From: Streptococcus mitis
GTDB lineage: Bacteria; Bacillota; Bacilli; Lactobacillales; Streptococcaceae
Reading direction: 5' to 3'
NCBI GenBank assembly: GCA_001560895.1
Contig: CP014326.1
Location: 1,872,001 to 1,936,000, forward strand
DNA length: 64,000 nucleotides
This document shows positions 39,145 to 47,478 of the stretch, one piece after another (position 1 is the stretch's first letter; the number at the start of each line of letters is the position of its first letter). Under the pieces are notes generated by a model. It was not told where the DNA came from. It was given only the letters and a program-made list of their open reading frames with translations, and ran no database searches. The position numbers and the translations under genes are program-made.

Positions 39145-39591
39145 TTACCTCATGTTTCTTAGATTTTCTTTTAGGAGGGATTGGTAATGTCGTGAGACAT
39201 GAACCTCCTTGTGGGTCTGATAAAAGGAAATGGTGCCCGTTCCTGAAAAGGACTTGTCCACCGAGTAAACCTGACGGATATTTGCAATAGTCGACTTGGA
39301 TACCCGACTAAAATAACGAGGAAGGATAGCCTCTAACTCATAGAGTTTAAGCCGAACCTCGTAGGCATCTTTCTGGGTATGGGCGTAAATCTTGCTACCT
39401 TCCGTCTCAAAGAAGAGAATTTCCGATAAGTCCAGATAATATTCACCTGTTCCCTTGTAAAAAATCAACCGAGGAGACTTGGACTCTTGCAAGAGCCACT
39501 GTAAATCCGCAATCTCATCTGTCAAAGCCGCTGCCTTGATGACAATTTCAGTTTCCTCTAAATTGCTGTCAATTTCGATTCGTAACTTCAT
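39145..39591 (-). CDS. LytTR-family DNA-binding regulator without receiver domain
   Basis: This 148-residue protein has an N-terminal helical segment (about 1-45) and a LytTR domain at about 48-146 (IFYKGTGEYYLDLSEILFFETEGSKIYAHTQ ... FSRVSKSTIANIRQVYSVDKSFSGTG). It has no phospho-acceptor receiver domain. Single-domain LytTR proteins paired with membrane partners are known as LytTR regulatory systems, for example HdrRM in S. mutans. The promoter carries a 9-12-9 direct repeat, consistent with self-activation. Confidence 0.88.
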   Translation of the reverse strand: MKLRIEIDSNLEETEIVIKAAALTDEIADLQWLLQESKSPRLIFYKGTGEYYLDLSEILFFETEGSKIYAHTQKDAYEVRLKLYELEAILPRYFSRVSKSTIANIRQVYSVDKSFSGTGTISFYQTHKEVHVSRHYQSLLKENLRNMR

Positions 39592-39611
39592 TCCATCTCC
39601 TTTCTGACTCT

Positions 39612-39640
39612 ACTATATCAAAGGAAAAATAAGAAAACAA
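39612..39640 (-). promoter_or_regulatory. Promoter of the LytTR-LiaF operon
   Basis: The -35 TTGTTT (39635-39640) and -10 TATAGT (39612-39617) have a 17-base spacer. Confidence 0.65.
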
Positions 39641-39652
39641 GAGCAAAAAAGC

Positions 39653-39682
39653 AAGTGGTTACTTTAGACTCGTAAGTGGTTG
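39653..39682 (-). promoter_or_regulatory. LytTR-type direct repeat (9-12-9)
   Basis: On the minus strand CAACCACTT (39674-39682) and TAACCACTT (39653-39661) are separated by exactly 12 bases, a 21-base period. ComE- and AgrA-type LytTR proteins use this geometry. The repeat ends 12 bases upstream of the -35, a typical activator position. Confidence 0.65.
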
Positions 39683-39704
39683 TAGGACCACCTTAACTTA
39701 CAAT

Positions 39705-40220
39705 TCAAAATAGAAAGAAAATCACACCCCACACAAGACCACAAATATAACCAACTACTACATCCTTGGGATAATGCACGCCACCTAGGACTCGCACAAG
39801 TCCGAGGAGGGCTGACAAGACCAACAAGATAACCCCTACAGATAGACTAGCGTGTAAGCAAGCCATGGAGATAATGGTTGCTGAAAAGACATGACGACTA
39901 GGCATAGACTGACCAGGACTATCTCTGTCTAGTAGCGGTACAATTTCCCAAACTTCATAAGGCCTAGGGGCATTGAGTTTCTTACGGAGAAGGGACAAAA
40001 TCACAAAACCTGACGCAGGGACAAACACATACATCAAGACCTGCTTCCCAAGTCCTTCTTGGAGATAGGTAATTACTAACAAGGTTAAATAAACTATAGG
40101 CATGACTACTGTCATGAACCGATTGAAAACTCTTAACAATCTCAGAAAGAGAGGATTATTTTTAATCTTACCAGCAATGTGGTCATACCATTCTTGATAA
40201 TTTTTCATATATTTTCTCAT
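39705..40220 (-). CDS. PAP2-family membrane phosphatase
   Basis: This is a membrane protein of about 171 residues with the PAP2 motifs KLNAPRP, SMPSRHVFSA and RVLGGVHYPKD, and four to five helices. It is unrelated in detail to the PAP2 enzyme at 10.5 kb. It may dephosphorylate lipid carriers. The start is uncertain: GTG 40223, ATG 40220 and ATG 40208 are all in frame, with only weak ribosome sites. Its promoter overlaps the terminator of the upstream exporter operon. Confidence 0.85.
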   Translation of the reverse strand: MRKYMKNYQEWYDHIAGKIKNNPLFLRLLRVFNRFMTVVMPIVYLTLLVITYLQEGLGKQVLMYVFVPASGFVILSLLRKKLNAPRPYEVWEIVPLLDRDSPGQSMPSRHVFSATIISMACLHASLSVGVILLVLSALLGLVRVLGGVHYPKDVVVGYICGLVWGVIFFLF

Positions 40221-40261
40221 CACTTACTCAAATTTTGCTTATAGGGAAGCACTTGTCTTCT

Positions 40262-40290
40262 AGTATAGTGCAGAAAAAGAAGGCCGTCAA
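40262..40290 (-). promoter_or_regulatory. PAP2 promoter embedded in the upstream terminator
   Basis: The -35 TTGACG (40285-40290) lies in the loop region of the terminator and the -10 TATACT (40262-40267) is 17 bases further on. Confidence 0.65.
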
Positions 40291-40300
40291 GCCTTCTTTG
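40272..40300 (-). terminator. Terminator of the marR-ABC operon
   Basis: On the minus strand AAAGAAGGC pairs with GCCTTCTTT across a short loop, followed by TTC. It lies immediately after the second ABC gene. Confidence 0.85.
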
Positions 40301-40303
40301 GTT

Positions 40304-42064
40304 TTATTCTTCTGCTTCGTCTTCTGTAAACTGACTGTTGTAGAGGTCAGCGTAGAAGCCTGCTTGCGCCATTAGCTCATCATGATTGCCTTGCTCGATG
40401 ATATTGCCATCCTTCATAACAAGAATCAAGTCGGCATTTCGGATAGTAGACAAGCGGTGGGCGATGACAAAGGAAGTTCTGCCTTCCATCAAACGGTCCA
40501 TGGCTTTCTGGATCAATTCCTCTGTCCGTGTATCAACCGAAGAAGTCGCTTCATCTAGGATTAAGAGTGGCGCATCTTTCAGCAAAGCACGAGCGATGGT
40601 CAAGAGTTGTTTTTGTCCGACAGACAAGGTCACTGTATCGTCCAAGACAGTATCGTAACCATCTGGTAGAGTCATAATAAAGTGGTGAATTCCTACAGCC
40701 TTGCTGGCTTCAATCACGCGCTCATCACTAATACCCTTTTGGTTATAAATGAGATTGTCTCGGATAGTGCCTTCAAAGAGCCAAGTATCCTGCAAGACCA
40801 TTGAAAAGGCATCGTGTACTTCCGAACGCTTCATCTCCTTGGTATCTATATCATCAATGCGGATGCTTCCCTTATCAATTTCATAGAACTTCATCAAAAG
40901 ATTAACAATGGTTGTCTTACCAGCTCCGGTTGGCCCGACAATGGCAACCTTTTGACCTGCATGAGCCGTCGCAGAAAAATCATGGATAATTGTTCGCTCT
41001 GGTGTGTAACCAAAAGAAACTCGATCAAAGACAACTTGCCCTTTCATATCGCTCAATTGTCTTTCTTTATGAGATTCATCTTCCATTTCCTCTTCACCTA
41101 AGAATTCGAAGACACGTCCCATAGCTGCACTAGCCTGCTGAAGACTGGTAATCCCTTGGGCGATTTGTGAAAGGGGCTGAGAAAAGATACGAACATAGGC
41201 CATAAAGGCAACGATAATCCCGATACTAATCTGCCCATTCAGAGCTAAGGCTGCACCAACGATAATCACTAGGGCGTAGCTAAAGTTCCCAATAAACATC
41301 ATAATCGGCATCATAATCCCTGAAATAAACTGAGATTTCCAGATACTGTCATACAGACGATGGTTTAATTTCGCAAACTCTTCTTTCGTGCTCTCGATAG
41401 CATTATAGCTGGTCACTACATTATGGCCAGAGTACATTTCTTCCACATAGCCATTGACAGCTGCCAAATCCTGTTGTTGACTCTTAAAGAAGCCCTGGGA
41501 TTTGCCCATAAAGACAGACACGAAAGCAAAACCGATAAAGGTAGAAACAACCGTCACCAAGGCTAAAATCCAGTTCATCCCAAACATGGTTACTAAGACT
41601 GCTAAAACTAATAAACTAGATGAAAGAACTGTTCCCAGACTTTGATTAAGGGATTGGGCTGCAGTGTCAACGTCATTGGTTACACGAGACAAGGTATCCC
41701 CCTGAGAGTGTCCATCAAAATACCCTAATGGTAGGCGATTGATTTTCTCTGCAATGGCTGTTCTCAAACGCTCTGAAAAACGTTGAATGGCTGTTGTAAA
41801 CAGAAAGGCCTGCAAATAATTTGATAAAAGTCCAATCACATAAATCACGGCCAAAAAACCACCAATAGCTGCAACCGCCGCGACATCCACACTTGTTTCC
41901 AAACCACTAGCAATAATATTAGTCATTTCCTTGATGCGGGTTGGACCATATACAGTAACGATATTAGATAAGATTGTTGCTAGAAAGGCAATCAGAAGGG
42001 CAAACTGGAGACCTGCAAGATAGGGTTTACTCTGTTTCCAGAGAGACATTTTTTTATTTTCCAT
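40304..42064 (-). CDS. Heterodimeric ABC exporter, second half-transporter
   Basis: This 586-residue type IV exporter half has six N-terminal helices and an ATPase domain: Walker A GPTGAGKTT, signature TLSVGQKQLLTIARALL (SVGQ in place of SGGQ) and Walker B LLILDEATSSVDTR with a consensus Glu. The start at 42064 has GGAGG 9 bases upstream and overlaps the previous gene by 11 bases. With the next gene it forms a multidrug-type heterodimer under MarR control. Confidence 0.93.
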   Translation of the reverse strand: MENKKMSLWKQSKPYLAGLQFALLIAFLATILSNIVTVYGPTRIKEMTNIIASGLETSVDVAAVAAIGGFLAVIYVIGLLSNYLQAFLFTTAIQRFSERLRTAIAEKINRLPLGYFDGHSQGDTLSRVTNDVDTAAQSLNQSLGTVLSSSLLVLAVLVTMFGMNWILALVTVVSTFIGFAFVSVFMGKSQGFFKSQQQDLAAVNGYVEEMYSGHNVVTSYNAIESTKEEFAKLNHRLYDSIWKSQFISGIMMPIMMFIGNFSYALVIIVGAALALNGQISIGIIVAFMAYVRIFSQPLSQIAQGITSLQQASAAMGRVFEFLGEEEMEDESHKERQLSDMKGQVVFDRVSFGYTPERTIIHDFSATAHAGQKVAIVGPTGAGKTTIVNLLMKFYEIDKGSIRIDDIDTKEMKRSEVHDAFSMVLQDTWLFEGTIRDNLIYNQKGISDERVIEASKAVGIHHFIMTLPDGYDTVLDDTVTLSVGQKQLLTIARALLKDAPLLILDEATSSVDTRTEELIQKAMDRLMEGRTSFVIAHRLSTIRNADLILVMKDGNIIEQGNHDELMAQAGFYADLYNSQFTEDEAEE

Positions 42065-43823
42065 GTTCCAATTCCTCCTTCGATAGTTGTGAATAGGCAA
42101 TTTCTTGGTAAACTTCGTTATTAGCTAGAAGTTCCTTGTGGGTGCCTTGGCCCACGACTTTACCTTGATCCAAGACCAAAATCAAATCAGCATCCATAAT
42201 CGTTGAAATACGCTGTGCGACGATAAGCTTGGTCATAGATTTTGTTTTCTCTGCTAAATCTTGACGTAAAACTCGGTCTGTCTTGTAGTCCAAGGCTGAG
42301 AAAGAGTCATCAAAGATGAGGATTTCCGGCTTCCGAGCTAAGGCACGCGCAATGGCCAGACGCTGTCTTTGACCACCTGAGAAGTTGGTTCCTCCTTGGG
42401 CTACTTCTGACTCTAAGCCCGCTTCCTTGTCTTCGATAAAGTTCTTAGACTGAGCCAACTCCAAAGCTTGCCACATAGCTTGTTCACTAAGCGGTGTTTC
42501 TTGACTGTGTCCAAAGTCTAGATTGCCCTTGACATCACCTGAAAAGAGAACAGCTTTTTGTGGAATATAGCCGACCTTATTTCTCAACTCTTCCAAGTCA
42601 TAGTCTTGAACATTGACACCATCCACTAGGATTTCTCCATCTGAAACATCGTAAAAACGTGGAATCAGATTGACCAGAGTTGATTTACCAGAACCTGTTG
42701 AACCAATAAAGGCTACTGTTTGACCAGTTTCTGCTTTAAAGCTAACATGTTCAACAACCGCCTCCGAATTTGCCGCATAGCGGAAGGTCACATCCTTAAA
42801 CTCGACCTGACCTTTGAGATTTTCATCAGCCAGCTGCGCTTGAGCAGGATTTTGGATAGAAGAATGCAAATCTAAAACTTGATTGATCCGCTTGGCAGAA
42901 ACCATGGTTCGAGGAAGAACGATGAAGAGCGCCCCCGTGAGAAGGAAGCCCATGACAACCTGCATAGCATAAGACATGAAAACAACCATGTCACTAAAGA
43001 GAGGCAGACGCTCCGTCGGAGCAGCATCGTTGATTACATAGGCCCCAATCCAGTAAATCGCAACACTCAAACCACTTGAAATCCCCATCATGATGGGATT
43101 CAAAATGGCCATGAGACGGTTGACAAACAAATTCAAGCGTGTCAATTCATCATTTGCTGCTGCAAATTTTTCATTTTGGTAATCCTCTGCATTGTAGGCA
43201 CGAACGACGCGAATACCTGTTAAACTTTCACGAGTGATACTGTTCAGTTTATCTGTCAGCCCCTGAATCAAGGACTGTTTTGGAAAGGCTAGCGTCACCA
43301 AAACGATCGTCATCAAAACGTTGACAATCACTGCCACAAGAATGGCCCAGAGCCAGTATTCTGAATGGCCTAAAATCTTCCCGATGGCCCAGATAGCCAT
43401 AATCGGACCACGCGTAACCACTTGCAAGCCCATGGTAATCAACATCTGAACTTGGGTAATATCATTGGTCGTACGAGTTAAGAGACTAGGGATAGAGAAT
43501 TTCTTAATCTCTGTCTGCGAGTAGTCTAAAACTCGGTTAAAAATATCACTTCTCAGCCTACTAGTATAAGAAGCAGCCACTCTAGACGCAAAAAATCCAA
43601 CTGCAACTGCGGACAAGAAGGCCAGAAAGGACATTCCCACCATCATGCTTGCTGGCTGCCATAACTCATCTAAGTTGCTACCCTGAGTTCCTAGTAAATC
43701 CGTAATTTTCGAGATATAGGTTGGCACTTCCAACTCTAGATAAACTTGAAAGCAGGTAAAGAGAATGGCTAGGAAAACAATCCCCCATTCTTTTCCACTA
43801 ATTCGTTTTGCTAATTTCTTCAT
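42054..43823 (-). CDS. Heterodimeric ABC exporter, first half-transporter
   Basis: This 589-residue half-transporter has six helices and an ATPase domain with Walker A GSTGSGKST, signature FSGGQRQRLAIARAL and Walker B ILIFDDSFSALD. The catalytic Glu after Walker B is replaced by Asp-Ser (FDDS), marking the degenerate site usual in heterodimeric exporters. It overlaps marR by 26 bases. Substrate unknown; MarR linkage suggests drugs or toxic compounds. Confidence 0.93.
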   Translation of the reverse strand: MKKLAKRISGKEWGIVFLAILFTCFQVYLELEVPTYISKITDLLGTQGSNLDELWQPASMMVGMSFLAFLSAVAVGFFASRVAASYTSRLRSDIFNRVLDYSQTEIKKFSIPSLLTRTTNDITQVQMLITMGLQVVTRGPIMAIWAIGKILGHSEYWLWAILVAVIVNVLMTIVLVTLAFPKQSLIQGLTDKLNSITRESLTGIRVVRAYNAEDYQNEKFAAANDELTRLNLFVNRLMAILNPIMMGISSGLSVAIYWIGAYVINDAAPTERLPLFSDMVVFMSYAMQVVMGFLLTGALFIVLPRTMVSAKRINQVLDLHSSIQNPAQAQLADENLKGQVEFKDVTFRYAANSEAVVEHVSFKAETGQTVAFIGSTGSGKSTLVNLIPRFYDVSDGEILVDGVNVQDYDLEELRNKVGYIPQKAVLFSGDVKGNLDFGHSQETPLSEQAMWQALELAQSKNFIEDKEAGLESEVAQGGTNFSGGQRQRLAIARALARKPEILIFDDSFSALDYKTDRVLRQDLAEKTKSMTKLIVAQRISTIMDADLILVLDQGKVVGQGTHKELLANNEVYQEIAYSQLSKEELEHGK

Positions 43824-44268
43824 TCTCTCCTCCTATTCTCTTGATATTTTTCTGTAGTTGAGCAAGGACCTTCTCAAAGATCAGTAATTCATCTTCATCT
43901 ACGTCTTCTATCAACTGCTTGTCAATGCGCTCAAAGAAGGCCTTAACCTGCTGCATTTGAGAGCGCGATTTGTCCGTCAAACGAACAAATTTTGCCCGCT
44001 TATCGCTAGGACTCGCCTCCAATTCCACCAAACCATTTTGCACCATACGCTTGACCAAATTACTAGCAACAGACTTGGTAATATTGAGTTCCTGCTCGAT
44101 ATCTTTAATCAAGACCAAGTCTTGGTTTTTCTCACGATTATCCAAAAAACGTACAACCTGACCTTGAGGTCCACCCATAAATTCAATGCCACTACGTTTG
44201 GCTTCCTTTTGCACCATCAAATGAATCTGGTGACCAAAACGCTTAAAGACCAACATCGGTTTATCCAT
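43798..44268 (-). CDS. MarR-family transcriptional regulator
   Basis: This 156-residue winged-helix repressor has its recognition helix in LNITKSVASNLVKRMVQNGLV and a basic wing with the conserved PSDKRAKFVRLT. It is the first gene of the operon with the two ABC exporter halves. Three 17-base repeats around its promoter are likely self-operators, so ligand binding would release the exporter genes. Confidence 0.93.
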   Translation of the reverse strand: MDKPMLVFKRFGHQIHLMVQKEAKRSGIEFMGGPQGQVVRFLDNREKNQDLVLIKDIEQELNITKSVASNLVKRMVQNGLVELEASPSDKRAKFVRLTDKSRSQMQQVKAFFERIDKQLIEDVDEDELLIFEKVLAQLQKNIKRIGGENEEISKTN

Positions 44269-44295
44269 GCTATCTCCTTTCTAACCATCACATTT

Positions 44296-44384
44296 AGTTC
44301 TCCTAGGAACTAATTAAGTTTTCATGAGAACTATTTTACCACTTTGAAAAGAGATGTCAAGAAAAAAAGTTTCCATGAGAACTA
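44296..44384. promoter_or_regulatory. marR operon promoter with three repeated operators
   Basis: The minus-strand promoter is TTGACA (44355-44360), a 16-base spacer and TAAAAT (44333-44338). Three similar 17-mers lie at 44296-44312 (AGTTCTCCTAGGAACTA), 44317-44333 (AGTTTTCATGAGAACTA) and 44368-44384 (AGTTTCCATGAGAACTA). They flank the promoter: one upstream of the -35, one over the start point and one in the leader. Confidence 0.8.
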
Positions 44385-44483
44385 TCTTGGTTTAAATTGA
44401 CATTAGGCAAGAGTTTTTATATAATAAGTACTCACTACTGTGGGTAGAAATCCATTCACTTAATGAGGAGAGAAAACTTTCAA

Positions 44484-45125
44484 ATGAAACCAGAAGAACA
44501 AAGAGTTTTAGGAATCTTAGCAACCATTTTTGGAGCCATCGCACTTTTAGGATCCTGGATCCCGTTTATTAACTATCTATCGTTGTTCATCGCCATCGTC
44601 GCATTTATCTTGGGGATTATCGACCTTATCGTCAACCACAAAAAACGGAAAATAATGGCTATTATCGGAACATCCCTGGCAGTTGCCTCTGTTGTACTTT
44701 TCTTTACGACTCAGGTACTATACGCTGATGTCTACAAAGAGTATGCCAGAGAGTTTAACCGTTCCTACATAGATACGAGTGCCTCAATGGAACGCGAAGA
44801 AGAAAGCGGCTCGACAGACGATACCTTCACCTGGACCCAAGAACAGTTCGACGCCTTAATCGAAGGTGACCGTGACAACAAAGGAAAAGGTGGTACCGAC
44901 TACAAGGATATTATCGACAAACACGGACAGCCAGATTCCGAGTTTGACTTCACTCTTGGGGGTTACAATACGAAAAAAATCACCTATATCTCCATTGGAG
45001 ACAAGATCAAGACTGTTACCTTAACTTTTGCAAAACAGGACGATGGACAGCTCTTGCTCGTCCAAAAACATGCAGTCGGTCTAGGTCTAGAAAAAAGCAA
45101 GCAACAAAACGATTCTGAAACCTGA
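44484..45125 (+). CDS. Hypothetical DUF4190-like membrane protein
   Basis: This 213-residue protein has two to three helices in the first 80 residues (ILATIFGAIALLGSWIPFINYLSLFIAIVAFILGIIDLIV, then IIGTSLAVASVVLFF), with a short KKRK loop. A soluble acidic C-terminal domain of about 130 residues follows, resembling small extracellular lipid/peptide-sensing folds. I cannot assign a function. An in-frame ATG at 44463 overlaps the GAGGAG site, so the later start is chosen. It is divergent from marR. Confidence 0.75.
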   Translation: MKPEEQRVLGILATIFGAIALLGSWIPFINYLSLFIAIVAFILGIIDLIVNHKKRKIMAIIGTSLAVASVVLFFTTQVLYADVYKEYAREFNRSYIDTSASMEREEESGSTDDTFTWTQEQFDALIEGDRDNKGKGGTDYKDIIDKHGQPDSEFDFTLGGYNTKKITYISIGDKIKTVTLTFAKQDDGQLLLVQKHAVGLGLEKSKQQNDSET

Positions 45126-45142
45126 GTCTAAGTTCAAATATC

Positions 45143-45178
45143 AAAAAAACGAACAGCTAGTAAAACTGTTCGTTTTTC
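45143..45178. terminator. Bidirectional terminator between the membrane protein gene and yebC
   Basis: CGAACAG (45150-45156) pairs with CTGTTCG (45166-45172) with T-runs on both sides between convergent genes. Confidence 0.85.
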
Positions 45179-45180
45179 TA

Positions 45181-45897
45181 TTAGAATCCGTCTACGTTTG
45201 TGTAGATTTTTTGTACGTCTTCGTCGTCCTCAAGAACGCTGTAAAGTTTTTCAAAGGTTTCAAGGTCATCGCCTGACAATTCCACTTCTGACTGAGGAAT
45301 CATTTCCAATTCAGTCACTTGGAATTCTTCGATACCTGACTCACGAAGGGCAACGATAGCCTTATGAAGGTCAGTTGGAGCTGTGTAAACTGTGATTGTA
45401 CCTTCTTCTGCTTCTACATCGTCCACATCCACATCTGCTTCAAGCAATTGCTCAAAGACTGCATCGGCATCTTCACCTGCAAATACGATAACTCCCTTGT
45501 TGTCAAAGAGGTATGAAACCGAACCTGAAGCGCCCATGTTTCCGCCGTTTTTACCAAAGGCTGCACGGACGTTGGCCGCTGTACGGTTGACATTTGAAGT
45601 CAAAGTATCCACGATCAACATAGAACCATTTGGTCCAAAACCTTCGTAACGTCCTTCTGTAAAGGTTTCGTCTGTGTTTCCTTTAGCCTTGTCCAAAGCC
45701 TTATCGATAACGTGTTTTGGCACTTGGGCTTGTTTAGCACGGTCGATAACGAATTTCAAAGCTGAGTTTGATTCTGGATCTGGATCACCTTTTTTAGCTG
45801 CTACATAGATTTCTACACCAAATTTTGCATATACTTTAGAGTTAGCTCCATCTTTAGCCGTTTTCTTGGCTACGATATTGGCCCATTTACGTCCCAT
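45181..45897 (-). CDS. yebC: YebC/PmpR-family DNA-binding regulator
   Basis: This 238-residue protein of the YebC/TACO1 family begins [27 protein letters not shown] and has the [13 protein letters not shown] middle part. Members bind DNA as regulators, and some act at the ribosome on polyproline stretches. A -10 TATAAT lies about 40 bases upstream. From memory, in pneumococcus this gene is followed on the lytA side by ply; here its upstream neighbour is dinF. Confidence 0.92.
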   Translation of the reverse strand: MGRKWANIVAKKTAKDGANSKVYAKFGVEIYVAAKKGDPDPESNSALKFVIDRAKQAQVPKHVIDKALDKAKGNTDETFTEGRYEGFGPNGSMLIVDTLTSNVNRTAANVRAAFGKNGGNMGASGSVSYLFDNKGVIVFAGEDADAVFEQLLEADVDVDDVEAEEGTITVYTAPTDLHKAIVALRESGIEEFQVTELEMIPQSEVELSGDDLETFEKLYSVLEDDEDVQKIYTNVDGF

Positions 45898-45993
45898 TAG
45901 GAATCTCCTTTTTTCACATTTTAATCTTTCTTATTATAACACAAGTTTTTTCGATTTTCACTAGAGGAAATAGATTTTATTTAGCAAATACAG

Positions 45994-47364
45994 CTAGGAG
46001 AGCACTTTAGTTGCCAAGATTGCCTTGCCTTCTTTTATCAAGGGGTGACGGAATAATGAGAAGTACAGTTGAATGGTCATGGCAACCCAGATTAGGGGTT
46101 CGCAAAGAATAACTCCCTTATAGCCTGCCCAAGGGATAATCAAGACCACAAAAGCGATTTTCCCGATTAGTTCGATAAAGCTAGAAACCAGAGGAAGGAT
46201 TTTTTGCCCCAAGCCCTGCAAACAATTGCGATAAATCAACAAGAGACTCAAAATAGGATAAAAAGCCGAGCTGATTTGCAAGTACAGACTACCATTTTCT
46301 ACCAAATAGCTATCCGTCGAACTAGCCAAGAAGGAAACCAAGGCTGGACTGGCAAAAAAGAGGAAGATACAAACAAAAACTGCCCAGGATATACTTAAAC
46401 GACTGCCGATTCGAAGACCTTGAACAATGCGGTCTGGTCGCTTAGCTCCTAGATTCTGAGAAGCAAAGGTCGTCATCGAGGCAGAAATAGCGGTCATAGG
46501 AAGAAGGGCGAAGGCCATAATACGGCGAGCTGCCGTCTGGGCACTAATAATCACTGCCCCAAAGGTATTAACAGAAGACTGTAAAATCACACTGCCGATA
46601 GATACAATTGAACTCATCAAGCCCATAGCCAAACCTTGCTCCAAGAGATCGGCGTATAAGGCCTTGTCCCATTTAAAATGCTTGAGTTGAGGCAAAAGTT
46701 CAGGCACACTCTTACGGATATAATAAAAGCAAAGAACCGCTGATAAGCCTTGCGAAATAATGGTAGCAAGACCCGCAGACTGAACTCCCAGATGCAATTG
46801 CGTAATGAAATAGAGATCCAGAACCACATTAACCAGAGCAGAGAAAATCAGAAAACCAAGCGCAGCTAGACTGTCCCCAATAGACCGCAACAAACCTGCA
46901 AAGAGATTATAGGCAAAACTGACACCAACACAGGTCACAATCATAGAAATATATTGATAGGACTGAGGGAGGATTTCAGCAGGGGTATCTAGGTATTGCA
47001 AGAGTGGATACAATCCAAGAAAGCCCAGCAGCATCACTACAACACTCAAAAGAACACCTAAAATCCAGGTAGCTGCTACTGCTTCCTTGATTTTAGTGAA
47101 ATTCCGAGCTCCATAATAGCGGGCAATGACAATTCCCATGCCATTGCCAACACCAAGAGTAAAACCTACAATCAGGTCAAAAATTGCTGTCGTCGCCCCT
47201 ACTGAAGCCAAGGAATCTTGACCCAGAAATCGCCCAACAATCAAGACATCAGCAGTATTATAGAGCTGTTGAAAAATATTAGACAGCAAGATTGGGAAGG
47301 CAAAACTCAAGAGCGAGGGAAGAATAGGACCATGTATCAGGTCCACTGTTCGTTTTTTATTCAT
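45994..47364 (-). CDS. dinF: MATE-family efflux protein DinF
   Basis: This 456-residue MATE protein has 12 predicted helices in two halves, starting MNKKRTVDLIHGPILPSLLSFAFPILLSNIFQQLYN. Homologues export cationic compounds, and DinF is reported to protect against oxidative stress and bile salts. In pneumococcus it is the third gene of the competence-induced cinA-recA-dinF-lytA unit, so I use the name. No ribosome site is seen; a promoter ends just before the ATG. Confidence 0.9.
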   Translation of the reverse strand: MNKKRTVDLIHGPILPSLLSFAFPILLSNIFQQLYNTADVLIVGRFLGQDSLASVGATTAIFDLIVGFTLGVGNGMGIVIARYYGARNFTKIKEAVAATWILGVLLSVVVMLLGFLGLYPLLQYLDTPAEILPQSYQYISMIVTCVGVSFAYNLFAGLLRSIGDSLAALGFLIFSALVNVVLDLYFITQLHLGVQSAGLATIISQGLSAVLCFYYIRKSVPELLPQLKHFKWDKALYADLLEQGLAMGLMSSIVSIGSVILQSSVNTFGAVIISAQTAARRIMAFALLPMTAISASMTTFASQNLGAKRPDRIVQGLRIGSRLSISWAVFVCIFLFFASPALVSFLASSTDSYLVENGSLYLQISSAFYPILSLLLIYRNCLQGLGQKILPLVSSFIELIGKIAFVVLIIPWAGYKGVILCEPLIWVAMTIQLYFSLFRHPLIKEGKAILATKVLS

Positions 47365-47370
47365 AAGGCT

Positions 47371-47399
47371 ATTATATCAGCTTTCGAAAGGAGCGACAA
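47371..47399 (-). promoter_or_regulatory. dinF promoter at the start codon
   Basis: The -35 TTGTCG (47394-47399) and perfect -10 TATAAT (47371-47376) have a 17-base spacer. The -10 ends only 6 bases before the dinF ATG, so a leaderless transcript is predicted. Confidence 0.55.
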
Positions 47400-47478
47400 G
47401 AAACAGCAAACTGTAGGCAATCTGAAATCTTGAACAAAGAATCGAGAAAGCAGTGAATTTCTCCACTACTTTGACAGC

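Noticed and set aside
39674..39694. Hairpin AAGTGGT/ACCACCTT as a terminator of the PAP2 gene
   Set aside because: It has no T-run on either strand, and part of it is one copy of the LytTR direct repeat, which explains the sequence better.
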